This document shows, piece after piece, positions 53,732 to 62,134 of a DNA stretch of 64,000 bases; position 1 is the stretch's first letter, and the number at the start of each line of letters is the position of its first letter. A program made the position numbers and the translations under genes. Under the pieces are notes generated by a model. The model searched no databases, was not told the DNA's origin, and saw only the letters and a list, made by a program, of their open reading frames with translations. The DNA comes from Streptomyces albospinus (GTDB lineage: Bacteria; Actinomycetota; Actinomycetes; Streptomycetales; Streptomycetaceae). The stretch spans positions 1 through 64,000 of the forward strand of contig NZ_BMRP01000016.1 of the NCBI RefSeq assembly GCF_014648695.1, written 5' to 3'.

Positions 53732-55291
53732 ATGGCACCCACCTCCGAAACCACCCCGACACTCACCCTCAAACCCGGCACCTCCTGGCAGGAGGCCTGG
53801 CAGCGCAGCCGGACCGCCGCCCCCGAGGCGTTCCGCGACGACCGGGTGCGCAACCTCTGGGCCGGCACCTGGCACGCCGACGGCGACCCGCTGCCCGCCG
53901 GCAGCCCCGTCGACGGCACCGCCATCGCCGGCCCGCCCCGCCTCGACGCGGACGCCGCGCTGGGCGCCGTCCGCGCCTCCCTCGACCAGCACCGCGCCTG
54001 GCGCCAGGTCCCGCTCGCCGAACGCAAGGCCCGTATCTCCGCCACCCTCGACGCCCTCACCGAACACCGCGAACTGCTCGCGCTGCTCCTCGTCTGGGAG
54101 ATCGGCAAGCCCTGGAAGGCGGCCCAGGCCGACGTCGACCGCGCCATCGACGGCGTCCGCTGGTACGTCACCGAGATCGACCGGATGCTCATCGACCGGT
54201 CCCCGCTGCCCGGCCCGGTCAGCAACATCGCCAGCTGGAACTACCCCATGTCGGTGCTGATCCACGCGATGCTGGTCCAGGCGCTGGCCGGCAACGCGGT
54301 GATCGCCAAGACCCCCACCGACGGCGGCCTGGTCTGCCTCACCCTCGCCTGCGCCCTGGCCGCCCGCGAAGGCGTCCCGGCCACGCTGGTCAGCGGCGGG
54401 GGCAGCGCCCTCTCACCCGCCCTCGTACGTTCACCGGAGATCGGCTGCGTCTCCTTCGTCGGCGGACGCGACACCGGCGCCCGCGTGGCCACCGCCGTCG
54501 CCGACCTCGGCAAACGCCACATCCTCGAACAGGAGGGCCTCAACACCTGGGCCATCTGGAACTTCACCGACTGGCAGTCCCTCACCCCCCAGCTCCGCAA
54601 GACCTTCGACTACGCCAAGCAGCGCTGCACCGCCTACCCCCGCTTCGTCGTCCAGCGCGAGGCGTTCGCGGACTTCCTCGCCGCCTACCTCCCGGCCGTA
54701 CGCAGCGTCCGCTTCGGCCACCCGCTGGCCGTCCCCGACCCCACAGACCCCCTCCCCGACCTCGACTTCGGCCCCCTGATCAACGCTGCCAAGGCCAAGG
54801 AACTCGCCGACCTCGTCACCGAGGCGATCTCCCGCGGAGCCGTGCCGCTGCACCGCGGCACCCTCGCCGACGGCCACTTCCTGCCCTCGCAGGACACCTC
54901 CGCCTACCTCCCGCCCACCACCCTCCTGTCCCCGCCCCCGTCCTCCCCCCTCCACCACGCCGAACCCTTCGGCCCCGTCGACACCATCGTTCTCGTCGAC
55001 ACCGAGGCGGAACTCCTCGCCGCGATGAACGCCAGCAACGGCGCCCTGGTCGCCACCCTCTCCTGCGACTGCGACGAGACCTACGACCGCCTGGCCCCGC
55101 AGATCCGCGCCTTCAAGGTCGGCCGCAACAAGCCCCGCTCCCGCGGTGACCGCGAAGAGCTCTTCGGCGGCTTCGGCAACTCCTGGCGCGGCGCCTTCGT
55201 GGGCGGCGACCTCCTCGTCCGCGCCGTGACCGAGGGCCCCGCGGACGAACGCCTCCCCGGCAACTTCCCGGAATACCACCTGATGCCGTAG
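53732..55291 (+). CDS. Aldehyde dehydrogenase family protein
   Basis: A 519-aa NAD(P)-dependent aldehyde dehydrogenase. The oxyanion Asn is in SNIASWNYPM, general base candidates Glu266/Glu268 are in ILEQEGLNTW, and the nucleophile is Cys299 in FDYAKQRCTAYPRF. The Cys context and the Trp/Asn-rich loop differ from standard ALDH (FxxxGQxC), placing it in an atypical subgroup. It is transcribed away from oxc across a shared control region, so it may oxidise glyoxylate or another aldehyde in the same pathway. GCGGAG precedes the ATG. Confidence 0.85.
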   Translation: MAPTSETTPTLTLKPGTSWQEAWQRSRTAAPEAFRDDRVRNLWAGTWHADGDPLPAGSPVDGTAIAGPPRLDADAALGAVRASLDQHRAWRQVPLAERKARISATLDALTEHRELLALLLVWEIGKPWKAAQADVDRAIDGVRWYVTEIDRMLIDRSPLPGPVSNIASWNYPMSVLIHAMLVQALAGNAVIAKTPTDGGLVCLTLACALAAREGVPATLVSGGGSALSPALVRSPEIGCVSFVGGRDTGARVATAVADLGKRHILEQEGLNTWAIWNFTDWQSLTPQLRKTFDYAKQRCTAYPRFVVQREAFADFLAAYLPAVRSVRFGHPLAVPDPTDPLPDLDFGPLINAAKAKELADLVTEAISRGAVPLHRGTLADGHFLPSQDTSAYLPPTTLLSPPPSSPLHHAEPFGPVDTIVLVDTEAELLAAMNASNGALVATLSCDCDETYDRLAPQIRAFKVGRNKPRSRGDREELFGGFGNSWRGAFVGGDLLVRAVTEGPADERLPGNFPEYHLMP

Positions 55292-55341
55292 GCGCCTCGG
55301 TTCGATGCCGCAGGCACCTCGGTGAGGCGGGGCCCGGCTCC

Positions 55342-56658
55342 CTACCCGATCCCCTGCCGGTCGGGGGAGAGGGCGAACCGCCGGTCCGCCGCGGCCGGCA
55401 CCGCACCCTCCACCGCCTGCACAAGGAGGGTGCGGTGCCGCACCAGCGGCTCCCGCCGCTCCTCCGGCGCGAGCCGCAGCAGATCATCGATCCCGGCCAG
55501 GATCCGACGCGTCACCTGCGGACTCCCCACCGCGGCCCCCCGGACCTCGGCCAGCCCCAGATCCACCAGATCCGCCCACCCCGGAACGCTCTGCGCCAGC
55601 CGCACCGCTCCCCGCCGGTCCCGGTGGTGCACGGTGCCCAGCGGCCGTTCCACCACCGCCGCCAGAATCTGCACGATCCGGTCCAGGCACTGCACCGCCG
55701 TGGTCGGATCGTTCACCGCCGGCGACAGCGCCCGCAGCGCGATGTCCGACAACTGCCGCAGCCCCAGCCCCAGATCCTGGTGAAACGTCCGCTCCACCCC
55801 CACCGACACCGTCTACCGCAACGCCCGCCGCGACGGCGCCGCCCCGCCGTGCACCGCCAGTACCGGCGTCCCCGGCATCACGAAGTCCCCGATCCTAGGA
55901 ATCAGCCGCAGCACCACCCCCTGCCGCCGCGCCGCCCCCACCAGCCGCGCCACATTCACATCCCGCACCACCCCGGCGGCCCCCTCGTACACCACCCGCC
56001 CCGTCTCCCCGGGCAGCGGCACGGCACCGCCCTCCCCACCCACCTCCAGTCGCGCCAGCATCTGCCACGTGTCCTTCGCGATCCGGTCCACCACCGGCCC
56101 CACCTGCATCAATCGCAGCGTGGCCGACACATACGCGATGAACAGCAGCAGACTCAGCACCACCAGCGCCAGGGTCAGCAGACTCTGCACCACCGGTACG
56201 GACTCGACCTCCCGCGCCGGCGTCTCGCTCTCGTACGAGGTGAGCACCAGCAGCGAGAACAGAAACGTCGCCAGGAACACGGCCAGCGTCGCCTTGCTGA
56301 TCCGGCTCCGTACGAAGATCCGCACCACCCGCGGCGTCAGTTGGCCGCTCGCCATCTGCACCGCGACCAGCGAAATGCTGAACACCACACCGATGAAGGT
56401 CATCATCGCCGAGCTGACCGTGGTCACGATCGTCCGCGCGTCGTCGGCGACGGACATCAGATCCTCGACCTCGCCGTACGCCCCCTCCCCCTTCAGATAC
56501 GCCACGATCTCCGCATCCGCCGCCATGGCCGCCAACCACAGCACCACGGCCCCCATCAGCTCCACCGTCGGCGCGAACCAGAACGTGTCCCGCAAGTGCT
56601 CCCGCAACGGCGAAAGCGCCCGCGGTCGGCGCGGCCCCACCTGTCCCTCATCACCCAT
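55342..56658 (-). pseudogene. DUF2254 membrane protein gene split by an in-frame TAG
   Basis: Codons from ATG 56658 encode the four-helix N-terminus and TrkA-C-like portion of a DUF2254 protein (LRDTFWFAPTVELMGAVVLWLAAMAA; MTFIGVVFSISLVAVQMASGQLTPRVVRIF). A TAG at 55815-55813 interrupts the frame after SRRALR. Downstream the same frame continues with perfect family sequence (VSVGVERTFHQDLGLGLRQLSDIALRALSPAVNDPTTAVQCLDRI) to 55342. The simplest origin is a single CAG (Gln) to TAG change. The two halves total about 438 codons, the normal family length. Either a recent nonsense mutation, a sequencing error or stop readthrough. Confidence 0.85.
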
Positions 56659-56763
56659 AAATGGACCTTATGTCCCGCCCGGATACGCAGGTGAAAGGCA
56701 CTCCGAAACCTTGGTATTGTTGTCCATGTCGCCGCGGGCAACGCCCCGCGAAGATCACACCTG

Positions 56764-56848
56764 GTCCGGGTGGCGGAATGGCAGACGCGCTAGCTTGAGG
56801 TGCTAGTGCCCTTTATCGGGCGTGGGGGTTCAAGTCCCCCCTCGGACA
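56764..56848 (+). tRNA. tRNA-Leu (anticodon GAG)
   Basis: An 85-nt class II tRNA. Acceptor strands GTCCGGG and CTCGGAC pair with one G-T; the anticodon loop is CTTGAGG with anticodon GAG between stems CTAGC and GCTAG; a long variable arm and the T-arm GGGGGTTCAAGTCCCCC follow, ending with discriminator A. CCA is not encoded. Its 3' part overlaps, on the other strand, the last codons of a serine recombinase, marking an integration site. Confidence 0.95.
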
Positions 56849-57520
56849 CGTTCTTGCGTGCACGGATGAAGCGGGTTGTGACTCAACAGTCACAGCCCGC
56901 TTCGTCGCGTTGTAGGTCAGTGCGAGTCCGAAGGCTTCGTAGATCCGGGCCTTGCTGCCGGTGTCGGCGGCGAGGAGTCGGTCCGTCAGGTCGCCGAGGC
57001 CCTTGATCATGTGGGTGATCTGCTCGTCGGTCAGAACCGTTCGTTGTGCGGCTCGGGCTGTGGCCAGTTGGTGTTGTGCGGCGGCTTTTTCGGCTTCGGC
57101 CTGGCTGATCCAGTCGGCGACGGTGGTGGGGTTGGCGCCGGCGTCGAGGGCGGCCTGGTACTGGGTGAGGCGCCGGTCACATTCCGCGATGGCCTGCCGC
57201 GCTGCGCCGAGGTCGGGCTCGGCTGCGACGTGGGCTCGTTGGGACTGTTGCATGGCGTGCAACGTGGCTTTCAAGCGGCCCGGGGCGAAGACCGTGGCGA
57301 TCCACTTGTCGAGCTCGGTCAGGATGAGGGCCTCCCGAACGTACACGGCCAAGGGGTGGTCGAAGCCTTCGCTCTTCGCGTACTCCGAGGGGTAGCGGCA
57401 CCGGTAGTGCGGGTGGCCGTGGTTGAAGGTGCCCTGCATCTTGCGCTGGCACAGGAAGCAGCGGATGCGGCCGCGCAAGGCGTAGGGGCGGTTGGTGGTG
57501 CGGGGGCTGCGTTCGACTGT
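56813..57520 (-). pseudogene. Serine recombinase, C-terminal part (zinc-ribbon and coiled coil)
   Basis: The reverse strand reads the recombinase zinc beta-ribbon (RPYALRGRIRCFLCQRKMQGTFNHGHPHYRCRYP) and a long coiled coil (EAEKAAAQHQLATARAAQ) with the tail ITYNAT-like LALTYNATKRAVTVES. The N-terminal catalytic domain with its serine and the recombinase domain are missing, so it is a truncated remnant. The last codons (CPRGDLNPHAR) are antisense to the 3' end of tRNA-Leu, the hallmark of an integrase whose attachment site is that tRNA gene. The upstream limit is approximate. Confidence 0.85.
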
Positions 57521-58039
57521 GCGGTCTTGGCTGCGCTTGTGCCGGTGTCGCTGTCCGTCACATGACTGCGCGCGATCCTTGCCGCCCGCCTCACAATCCC
57601 GAGGACGAACACGGCCTGGTTCGCCGAAATCACGCCTGGGGGGCCGCCCAGCCTCCGAACGGCGCAGGCCGCAGCGCTGCTGGCCGGCGCCGGGGCCGGA
57701 TTCGGCGCTGTTGGGGGCGGGGCTCAGGCCGGCTCGGCAGCGAGAGTGCGACGCGGGCGATTGGCGAAGTGTCAGGTCATCGCGACGCCTGAACCCACGT
57801 TGTCAATCTTGGGCACCCCACAACCGAGGTCATGCCAACGGGCGTCATGACGGTGACCACGCGCGGGTCATCAGAGCCAACTGGACATCAAGAATCGAGC
57901 ATCGCCGGTCGATGAATCGCAAGCGCGACCTGCGGATCCCCACGTCGATCCCTATTCCACGACAGGGGACACGACCGGCTGCGTTCACTCGTCGTGGAGA
58001 GCGTAGGGCAACCAGGAGGGCGAGTTCCGGTGTGACGGC
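57521..58039. other. Region without recognisable gene inside the integrated element
   Basis: About 520 bp with no convincing coding frame on either strand. Codon bias is weak in all frames and base composition is less GC-skewed than in the core genes, consistent with decayed element DNA. A further 276 bp at 58526-58801 also shows nothing definite apart from a short frame before the DoxX-like gene (MAKPSVEILEGESLDAETEKK, from 58759). Confidence 0.5.
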
Positions 58040-58525
58040 GTGACTCATGGCGCGCGTGACGGACGGGAGCGCGGCGCGCTCGTGGTCACCGGCTCCGCCG
58101 TGGCTGCGCAGCTCGCACTGCACACGGTGTTCAGCCTGTCGCAGTCGCCGACGGCAACCGCAATGCCTGCACCGATGGCCGCGCACGACGGCATGGGTGG
58201 CATGGGCGGGATGTCCGGCTCCGTGGGCATGGCGGCCACCGGACACTCCTGGTCCCTCGGCATGGGGCTCGCGCATGGTCTGGCCGCGCTGATCTGCGGG
58301 TTGTGGCTGTGGTGCGGTGAGGCGGCGGCGTTCCGCCTGGGCCGGTCGTTGGCCGCCTCGGTCTTCGCGCCGCTGCGGCGTGCTCGGCGGTCATTCGCCT
58401 ACGTCGGCCCGGCCTCCCCTGTACGTCCCGGGGCCGCTTACGGTCCCGTTCGGCGGCTGTGCGCGTGGCCGCTGCGATACGCCGTCCTCCGCAGAGGTCC
58501 GCCGGTACTTCCGGTCTGCTGCTGA
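58040..58525 (+). CDS. Small membrane protein, probably 5'-truncated
   Basis: 161 aa. A Met/Gly/His-rich stretch (AMPAPMAAHDGMGGMGGMSGSVGMAATGHS) is followed by a hydrophobic helix (LGMGLAHGLAALICGLWLWCGEAAAFRL) and an Arg/Pro-rich tail. It resembles the C-terminal half of Streptomyces membrane proteins found near copper or metal genes. The N-terminus begins inside what looks like a helix (VVTGSAVAAQLALHTVF), and no ribosome binding site is seen, so the gene start may be lost. Function unknown; metal binding is a guess from the Met/His content. Confidence 0.55.
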   Translation: MTHGARDGRERGALVVTGSAVAAQLALHTVFSLSQSPTATAMPAPMAAHDGMGGMGGMSGSVGMAATGHSWSLGMGLAHGLAALICGLWLWCGEAAAFRLGRSLAASVFAPLRRARRSFAYVGPASPVRPGAAYGPVRRLCAWPLRYAVLRRGPPVLPVCC

Positions 58526-58801
58526 CCGCTCGTCCCCGCACGCGGGTCGATGGGCGGATTGCCGACGTGCGCCAATGTTCGCGCGCCGGCTCAATGCCAG
58601 CTGATAGCTGGGGCAGCGCCGGGACCACCGCCGGATCGAACCATCATCGCGGTTTCGATCGTCAAGTCTGGGTTGGCGGCGGTAGCCGAAGGCCCAGAAC
58701 CTTCAGGCCGGGAACATTCGCCGGTCGTGCGCCATGGCGATTCCTTTGGGGGACTCGCATGGCGAAACCGTCTGTGGAGATCTTGGAAGGCGAATCGCTA
58801 G

Positions 58802-59290
58802 ATGCCGAAACTGAGAAGAAGCATGCCGTCACTCACCTTCGCTCTGCGCCAGCTCAACCGTCATGGACTTCTTGCTCTGCGCTTGTCCCTCGGGACCGTC
58901 TACGTATGGTTCGGGGCTCTCAAGGCAGCTGACTGCACCCCCGTGGGCAAGCTCGTTCGCGATGCCGTGCCGTTCACCACCCCGACCTGGTTCGTCTCTG
59001 CGGTGGGAATCCTGGAAATCGTCGTAGGTCTCTGGTTCCTGTCCGGACGTCGCCTCAAGTGGCTGCTTCCCCTGTTCGCCACCCACATGTTCAGCACCTT
59101 CAGCGTTCTGGTCTTTCTCCCGGGAGTCGCCTTCCTGCACGCCAACCCCTGGCAGCTGACCATGACTGGCGAGTTCGTCGTCAAGAACCTCGTCCTGCTC
59201 AGCGCCGGGCTCTTCCTGTGCAGCCACCCGGACACATCCCGGAGACCCGAGCATGAGATGAGGGCAGCCGTGCGAGCTCTCAGGGTGTGA
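58802..59290 (+). CDS. DoxX-like / DUF417-type membrane protein
   Basis: 162 aa with four transmembrane helices: LLALRLSLGTVYVWFGALK, FVSAVGILEIVVGLWFLSG, WLLPLFATHMFSTFSVLVFLPGV and FVVKNLVLLSAGLFLC. The order, with NPWQLTMTGEFVVKNLVL, is that of the DoxX superfamily, whose members are linked to quinone or thiosulfate redox and to stress tolerance. Start alternatives are ATG 58802 and ATG 58823; neither has an ideal ribosome binding site. It appears intact although flanked by fragments. Confidence 0.8.
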   Translation: MPKLRRSMPSLTFALRQLNRHGLLALRLSLGTVYVWFGALKAADCTPVGKLVRDAVPFTTPTWFVSAVGILEIVVGLWFLSGRRLKWLLPLFATHMFSTFSVLVFLPGVAFLHANPWQLTMTGEFVVKNLVLLSAGLFLCSHPDTSRRPEHEMRAAVRALRV

Positions 59291-59348
59291 ACTACGAGCT
59301 ACTCCGCACAACCTTGTCCCATCCTGCTTCACCGGCACCTGCCGCCCA

Positions 59349-59498
59349 CACTTCCCGCCACTGCCCGCCGGTCTTGAACCGTCAGATCACGCCTTCGAAC
59401 TGCTGCCGCAAGCGCTCGGGGTACGGGCCGTACTCGCCGATCGGCAGGTGCGGCCCAATGAACTCCCACTCCTCGTCCGTAAGTTGCACTCGCGTCAC
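59349..59498 (-). mobile_element. IS5-family transposase N-terminal fragment
   Basis: Reverse-strand codons from GTG 59498 read VTRVQLTDEEWEFIGPHLPIGEYGPYPERLRQQFEGVI, then a TGA (59384-59382) where relatives have Trp, then RFKTGGQWREV. This is the start of an IS5-type transposase cut off after about 50 codons and carrying a nonsense mutation. No terminal repeats were found. Confidence 0.8.
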
Positions 59499-60052
59499 GC
59501 AAGAAGGTCTACCGGTCCAGGCCCCGCCTTGAGGGCGAATCCCGCAGATTGATCAGGACTCGATACGCGCCCTAGCGAGATCGGGTAAGCAGGGGGCTTC
59601 GCAGAAGCCGCCCTGCGTGCCGGTCGGGCCGCCAGCAGCGGCCAATCAAGCCCCACAAGGAGTAGAGCAGGGGCTCGAACCCCGTGGCGCAGCGGTCAAC
59701 CCCGATCAGTGACTCCGGCTCATCCTTGACCGGTCATGGGCCTTTCCACGCTGGCGGTTCCGCGATCCAGTGGCGAGTCACTGCAGAGCCACCGAGGGCG
59801 AGGTCAGCGCGGACAGATGGACCCGTATTCACCCCACCGCACGGCGTCGTACAGATCGGCTGGCCCGACCACGCCGACCCGGCAGCCGTCCTTCTCCATC
59901 TCACCTCCGCCTCCTCCTGATCACCCTGACCGAAACCATCGCCGCCTACCACCGCACCATCACCGACCTCCCCGACGACATCGCCTCCCCGGAACCGACC
60001 GCCGCCACCCCCACCCTCCGACTGCCCACCGTCCCGGCCGCTCGACGAGGCC
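59499..60052. other. Region without assignable gene
   Basis: No family is recognised. At 59660-59676 a sequence reads on the reverse strand like an isolated tRNA T-arm (CGGGGTTCGAGCCCCTG), without the rest of a tRNA. From about 59918 to 60040 a forward frame (ITLTETIAAYHRTITDLPDDIASPEPTAATPTLRLPTVPA) has good codon bias and leads, after a frame change, into the 60053 gene; it may be that gene's displaced N-terminus. Confidence 0.4.
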
Positions 60053-60430
60053 GTGGCCGCCGCACGCGGCGTACCGGTCCGTCTCCTCGGGTACGGCTTC
60101 CTCGCCCTGGCCGGCGTCAGCGCCGCCGAGGCCACCCAGGCGGTCGGTTCCCTGCTCCTGCTCGGTCTGCTCGGCCTGCTCGGCCTGCTCGCCGCACCCG
60201 CGGGCGCCGCCATCCGGCTCACCGACCGCCCCTACCGGGCACTCGCCCTCTCCACCGGGCTGGCGGTGCTGGAGATATGGGCGGGGCTGTTCGCCGCGTA
60301 CGCGGTGCCGGAGATGCCGCCGAGCTTCGCCATCATGGCCGTCGCCACGGCCGTCTACGCCGCGACGTTCGCGACACGACGGCCCGCCCCCGTTCCTCGT
60401 ACGACAACCGGCGTCCCCACCGGCACGTAA
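60053..60430 (+). CDS. Small hypothetical membrane protein next to a Fur-type regulator
   Basis: 125 aa with about three hydrophobic helices (LLGYGFLALAGVSAAEATQAVGSLL, LLGLLGLLGLLAAPAGAAI, LSTGLAVLEIWAGLFAAYAV). Not recognised. The GTG start follows GAGG closely. It ends 14 bp before the Fur-family gene and is probably co-transcribed with it. An upstream forward frame in another phase suggests it may be the end of a longer broken gene. Confidence 0.55.
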   Translation: MAAARGVPVRLLGYGFLALAGVSAAEATQAVGSLLLLGLLGLLGLLAAPAGAAIRLTDRPYRALALSTGLAVLEIWAGLFAAYAVPEMPPSFAIMAVATAVYAATFATRRPAPVPRTTTGVPTGT

Positions 60431-60444
60431 GCGAAGGCACGTTG

Positions 60445-60918
60445 ATGGACCGCGACCGACAGCACGCCCCCACACCGTCGGCCGACGTCACGCTGATCGG
60501 CCGCAACACCCAGCAACGCACCGTCGTCGTCCAGGCGCTCATCCGGACCGAGGGCTTCGTGGGCGCCCAGGCGCTCCACAACGGGCTCGCCGCCGCCGGC
60601 TCACCGGTCGGCCTGTCCACGGTCTACCGCACCCTCACCGCCCTCGCCGACGTCGGACGGGCCGACATGGTCCGCGACACCAACGGCGAACGCTTCTTCC
60701 GCTACCGCCCCGGCCCCGACCACCGCCACTACCTCATCTGCACCCAATGCGGCCTGAGCCGGCCCGTCGACTCCGGCCCGATCGAGGAGTGGGCGGACGG
60801 CATCGCACGGAACTCCGGCTTCGCGAACGTCCGGCACACGGTGGTTGTCTGGGGTGTGCCCGGACTGCGGCGGAAAGTGACATCAAGTCAGATGGAAATG
60901 GGATCCATTTCCATGTAG
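60445..60918 (+). CDS. Fur family regulator, Zur-like, with frameshifted C-terminus
   Basis: 157 aa. The winged HTH (TVVVQALIRTEGFVGAQALHNGLAAAGSPVGLSTVYRTLTALADVGRADMV) and metal region (RYRPGPDHRHYLICTQCGLSRPVDSGPIEEWADGIARNSGFANVRHTVVVWGV) match actinobacterial Zur. The first structural-zinc pair CTQC is present. The second pair, expected at the end, is missing from this frame; instead VCPDCGGK followed by TGA is encoded one base out of phase at 60855-60881, so an extra base has shifted the tail to PGLRRKVTSSQMEMGSISM. The new tail is written by a palindrome. DNA-binding could persist but metal stability is doubtful. Confidence 0.8.
   Translation: MDRDRQHAPTPSADVTLIGRNTQQRTVVVQALIRTEGFVGAQALHNGLAAAGSPVGLSTVYRTLTALADVGRADMVRDTNGERFFRYRPGPDHRHYLICTQCGLSRPVDSGPIEEWADGIARNSGFANVRHTVVVWGVPGLRRKVTSSQMEMGSISM
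60892..60914. promoter_or_regulatory. Candidate Zur box before an L32-like gene start
   Basis: ATGGAAATG-ggatc-CATTTCCAT is a perfect 9-bp inverted repeat. Actinobacterial Zur boxes are A/T-rich inverted repeats built around AATG/CATT, and ribosomal-protein paralogues are classical Zur targets. The repeat lies 46 bp before an L32-like start codon and next to a Zur-like gene. The spacing is longer than in the textbook box, so the assignment is tentative. Confidence 0.55.
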
Positions 60919-60960
60919 CGTCTACGTGCCGTCCCCGTGCTCTCCCCCCAGGAGGACCCC

Positions 60961-60995
60961 ATGGCCTTTCCCAAGTGGAAGATGTCCCGCAACCG
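60961..60995 (+). pseudogene. Truncated rpmF (ribosomal protein L32) paralogue, first codons only
   Basis: A strong GGAGG ends 5 nt before ATG 60961. The first 11-12 codons read MAFPKWKMSRNR, close to the L32 N-terminus MAVPKRKMSRSN. After that the sequence changes abruptly to unrelated DNA that encodes the next protein in another frame. This looks like a zinc-repressed L32 paralogue interrupted by a rearrangement. The strong ribosome binding site now drives a short nonsense frame. Confidence 0.65.
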
Positions 60996-60997
60996 AC

Positions 60998-62134
60998 ATG
61001 GTGGACATCACCCCGGACTTCGGCCCCGGAGAGATCCGCAGCTACCTGAAGGTCACCGGGTGGGCTCCCGTATCAGGCGGAGATGTCGCCGAACTGTGGA
61101 GCCTGCCGGGGCCGGCGGACGAGGTCGTCCTGGTCCCGATGAAGCCCGGCGCACCGGACTTCGACAAGCGGACACGGATCCTCGTCCAAGACCTCGCCAG
61201 GGTCGAGGCCCAAGACGTCCAGACTGTCCACGACGCCATTGCCGCCGTCTATCACGATGTCACCGACCTCCGAGCCTCCCACCCGTCACTGAGCGACGGG
61301 TCGATCCCGCTTGAGTCCGGGTACGAGCTCTTTGTCTCCGCCAAGCGCCTGCGTGTGGCTTCCGCTGCGGCGACCATCCGACGGCAGGGGCACTTCCGGA
61401 ACTTCCCTACCCGAGCGCGTGACCAGGCGCGAGAGGTCCGCCTGAGCCAGACCCGTCGCGGCTCCTACATCGTGCCCGTCATCAGCCAGGCACGCTCTCC
61501 CGAGGACGTCTACTCACCGCGTCAGGACCACATCGACATCCAAGTGGAAGAGACTCTCTTCGACCGCCGGGTGACTGCGACGATGTCCCGCGCGCTGGGC
61601 GTACTGGAGGACCTGGCGAGCGCCGAACGCGAGCCCACCCGAAGCGAGATCAATGACTCCATCGGGGAGGGAGTGTCCTACGAGCTGTGCCGGGCCCTCG
61701 CCAAAGTGGTGAACACCGAGTCCGTCAGCGCGCTCGACGTGTCCTTCGCCTGGTCCCGTGTGGCCGCACCACCGCCAGGTACGCCAGCGCGGGTTGAATT
61801 CAACCGCGACGCGATCGACATCGTCGATCGGGTGTCCGAACAGCTCAAAACGAAGATCTACACACGCGAGCACCTGATCTACGGCGTAGTCACCGACCTC
61901 AGCCGTCATCCTGAGGACGACACCGGCCGCGTCGGGGTCCAAACGCTCATTCAGCGCCGTAGCCGCACGGTATGGATGGATCTGCCCGACAGCGACTACC
62001 ACACAGCCGTGCGCTGCCACGATGCCGGAATCCCCGTTCGTGTGCGCGGCATGCTGACCAGCCCGCCGGGAGGGCACGCCCGCATGGATGTCGTCGACTT
62101 CGGCCCTGACCCTTCGTTGGGAGCGGACGGCTAA
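60998..62134 (+). CDS. Unrecognised 378-aa protein
   Basis: A soluble protein beginning MVDITPDFGPGEIRSYLKVTGWAPV; the following lines contain an aspartate-rich segment (PMKPGAPDFDKRTRILVQDLARVEAQDVQTVHDAIAAVYHDV), a helical middle (ELFVSAKRLRVASAAATIRRQGHF) and a C-terminal beta-rich part (GRVGVQTLIQRRSRTVWMDL). I recall similar uncharacterised proteins of this length in many bacteria but no defined domain. No signal peptide or membrane helix. ATG 60998 has no ribosome binding site of its own and lies just inside the broken L32 frame. The stop TAA is formed at the edge of the downstream IS. Codon bias is weaker than in core genes, consistent with import. A role in defence or mobile-element biology is speculation. 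Confidence 0.7.
   Translation: MVDITPDFGPGEIRSYLKVTGWAPVSGGDVAELWSLPGPADEVVLVPMKPGAPDFDKRTRILVQDLARVEAQDVQTVHDAIAAVYHDVTDLRASHPSLSDGSIPLESGYELFVSAKRLRVASAAATIRRQGHFRNFPTRARDQAREVRLSQTRRGSYIVPVISQARSPEDVYSPRQDHIDIQVEETLFDRRVTATMSRALGVLEDLASAEREPTRSEINDSIGEGVSYELCRALAKVVNTESVSALDVSFAWSRVAAPPPGTPARVEFNRDAIDIVDRVSEQLKTKIYTREHLIYGVVTDLSRHPEDDTGRVGVQTLIQRRSRTVWMDLPDSDYHTAVRCHDAGIPVRVRGMLTSPPGGHARMDVVDFGPDPSLGADG

Noticed and set aside
59655..59700. tRNA gene
   Set aside because: Only a T-arm-like stem-loop is present; no acceptor, D or anticodon arms fit on either strand.
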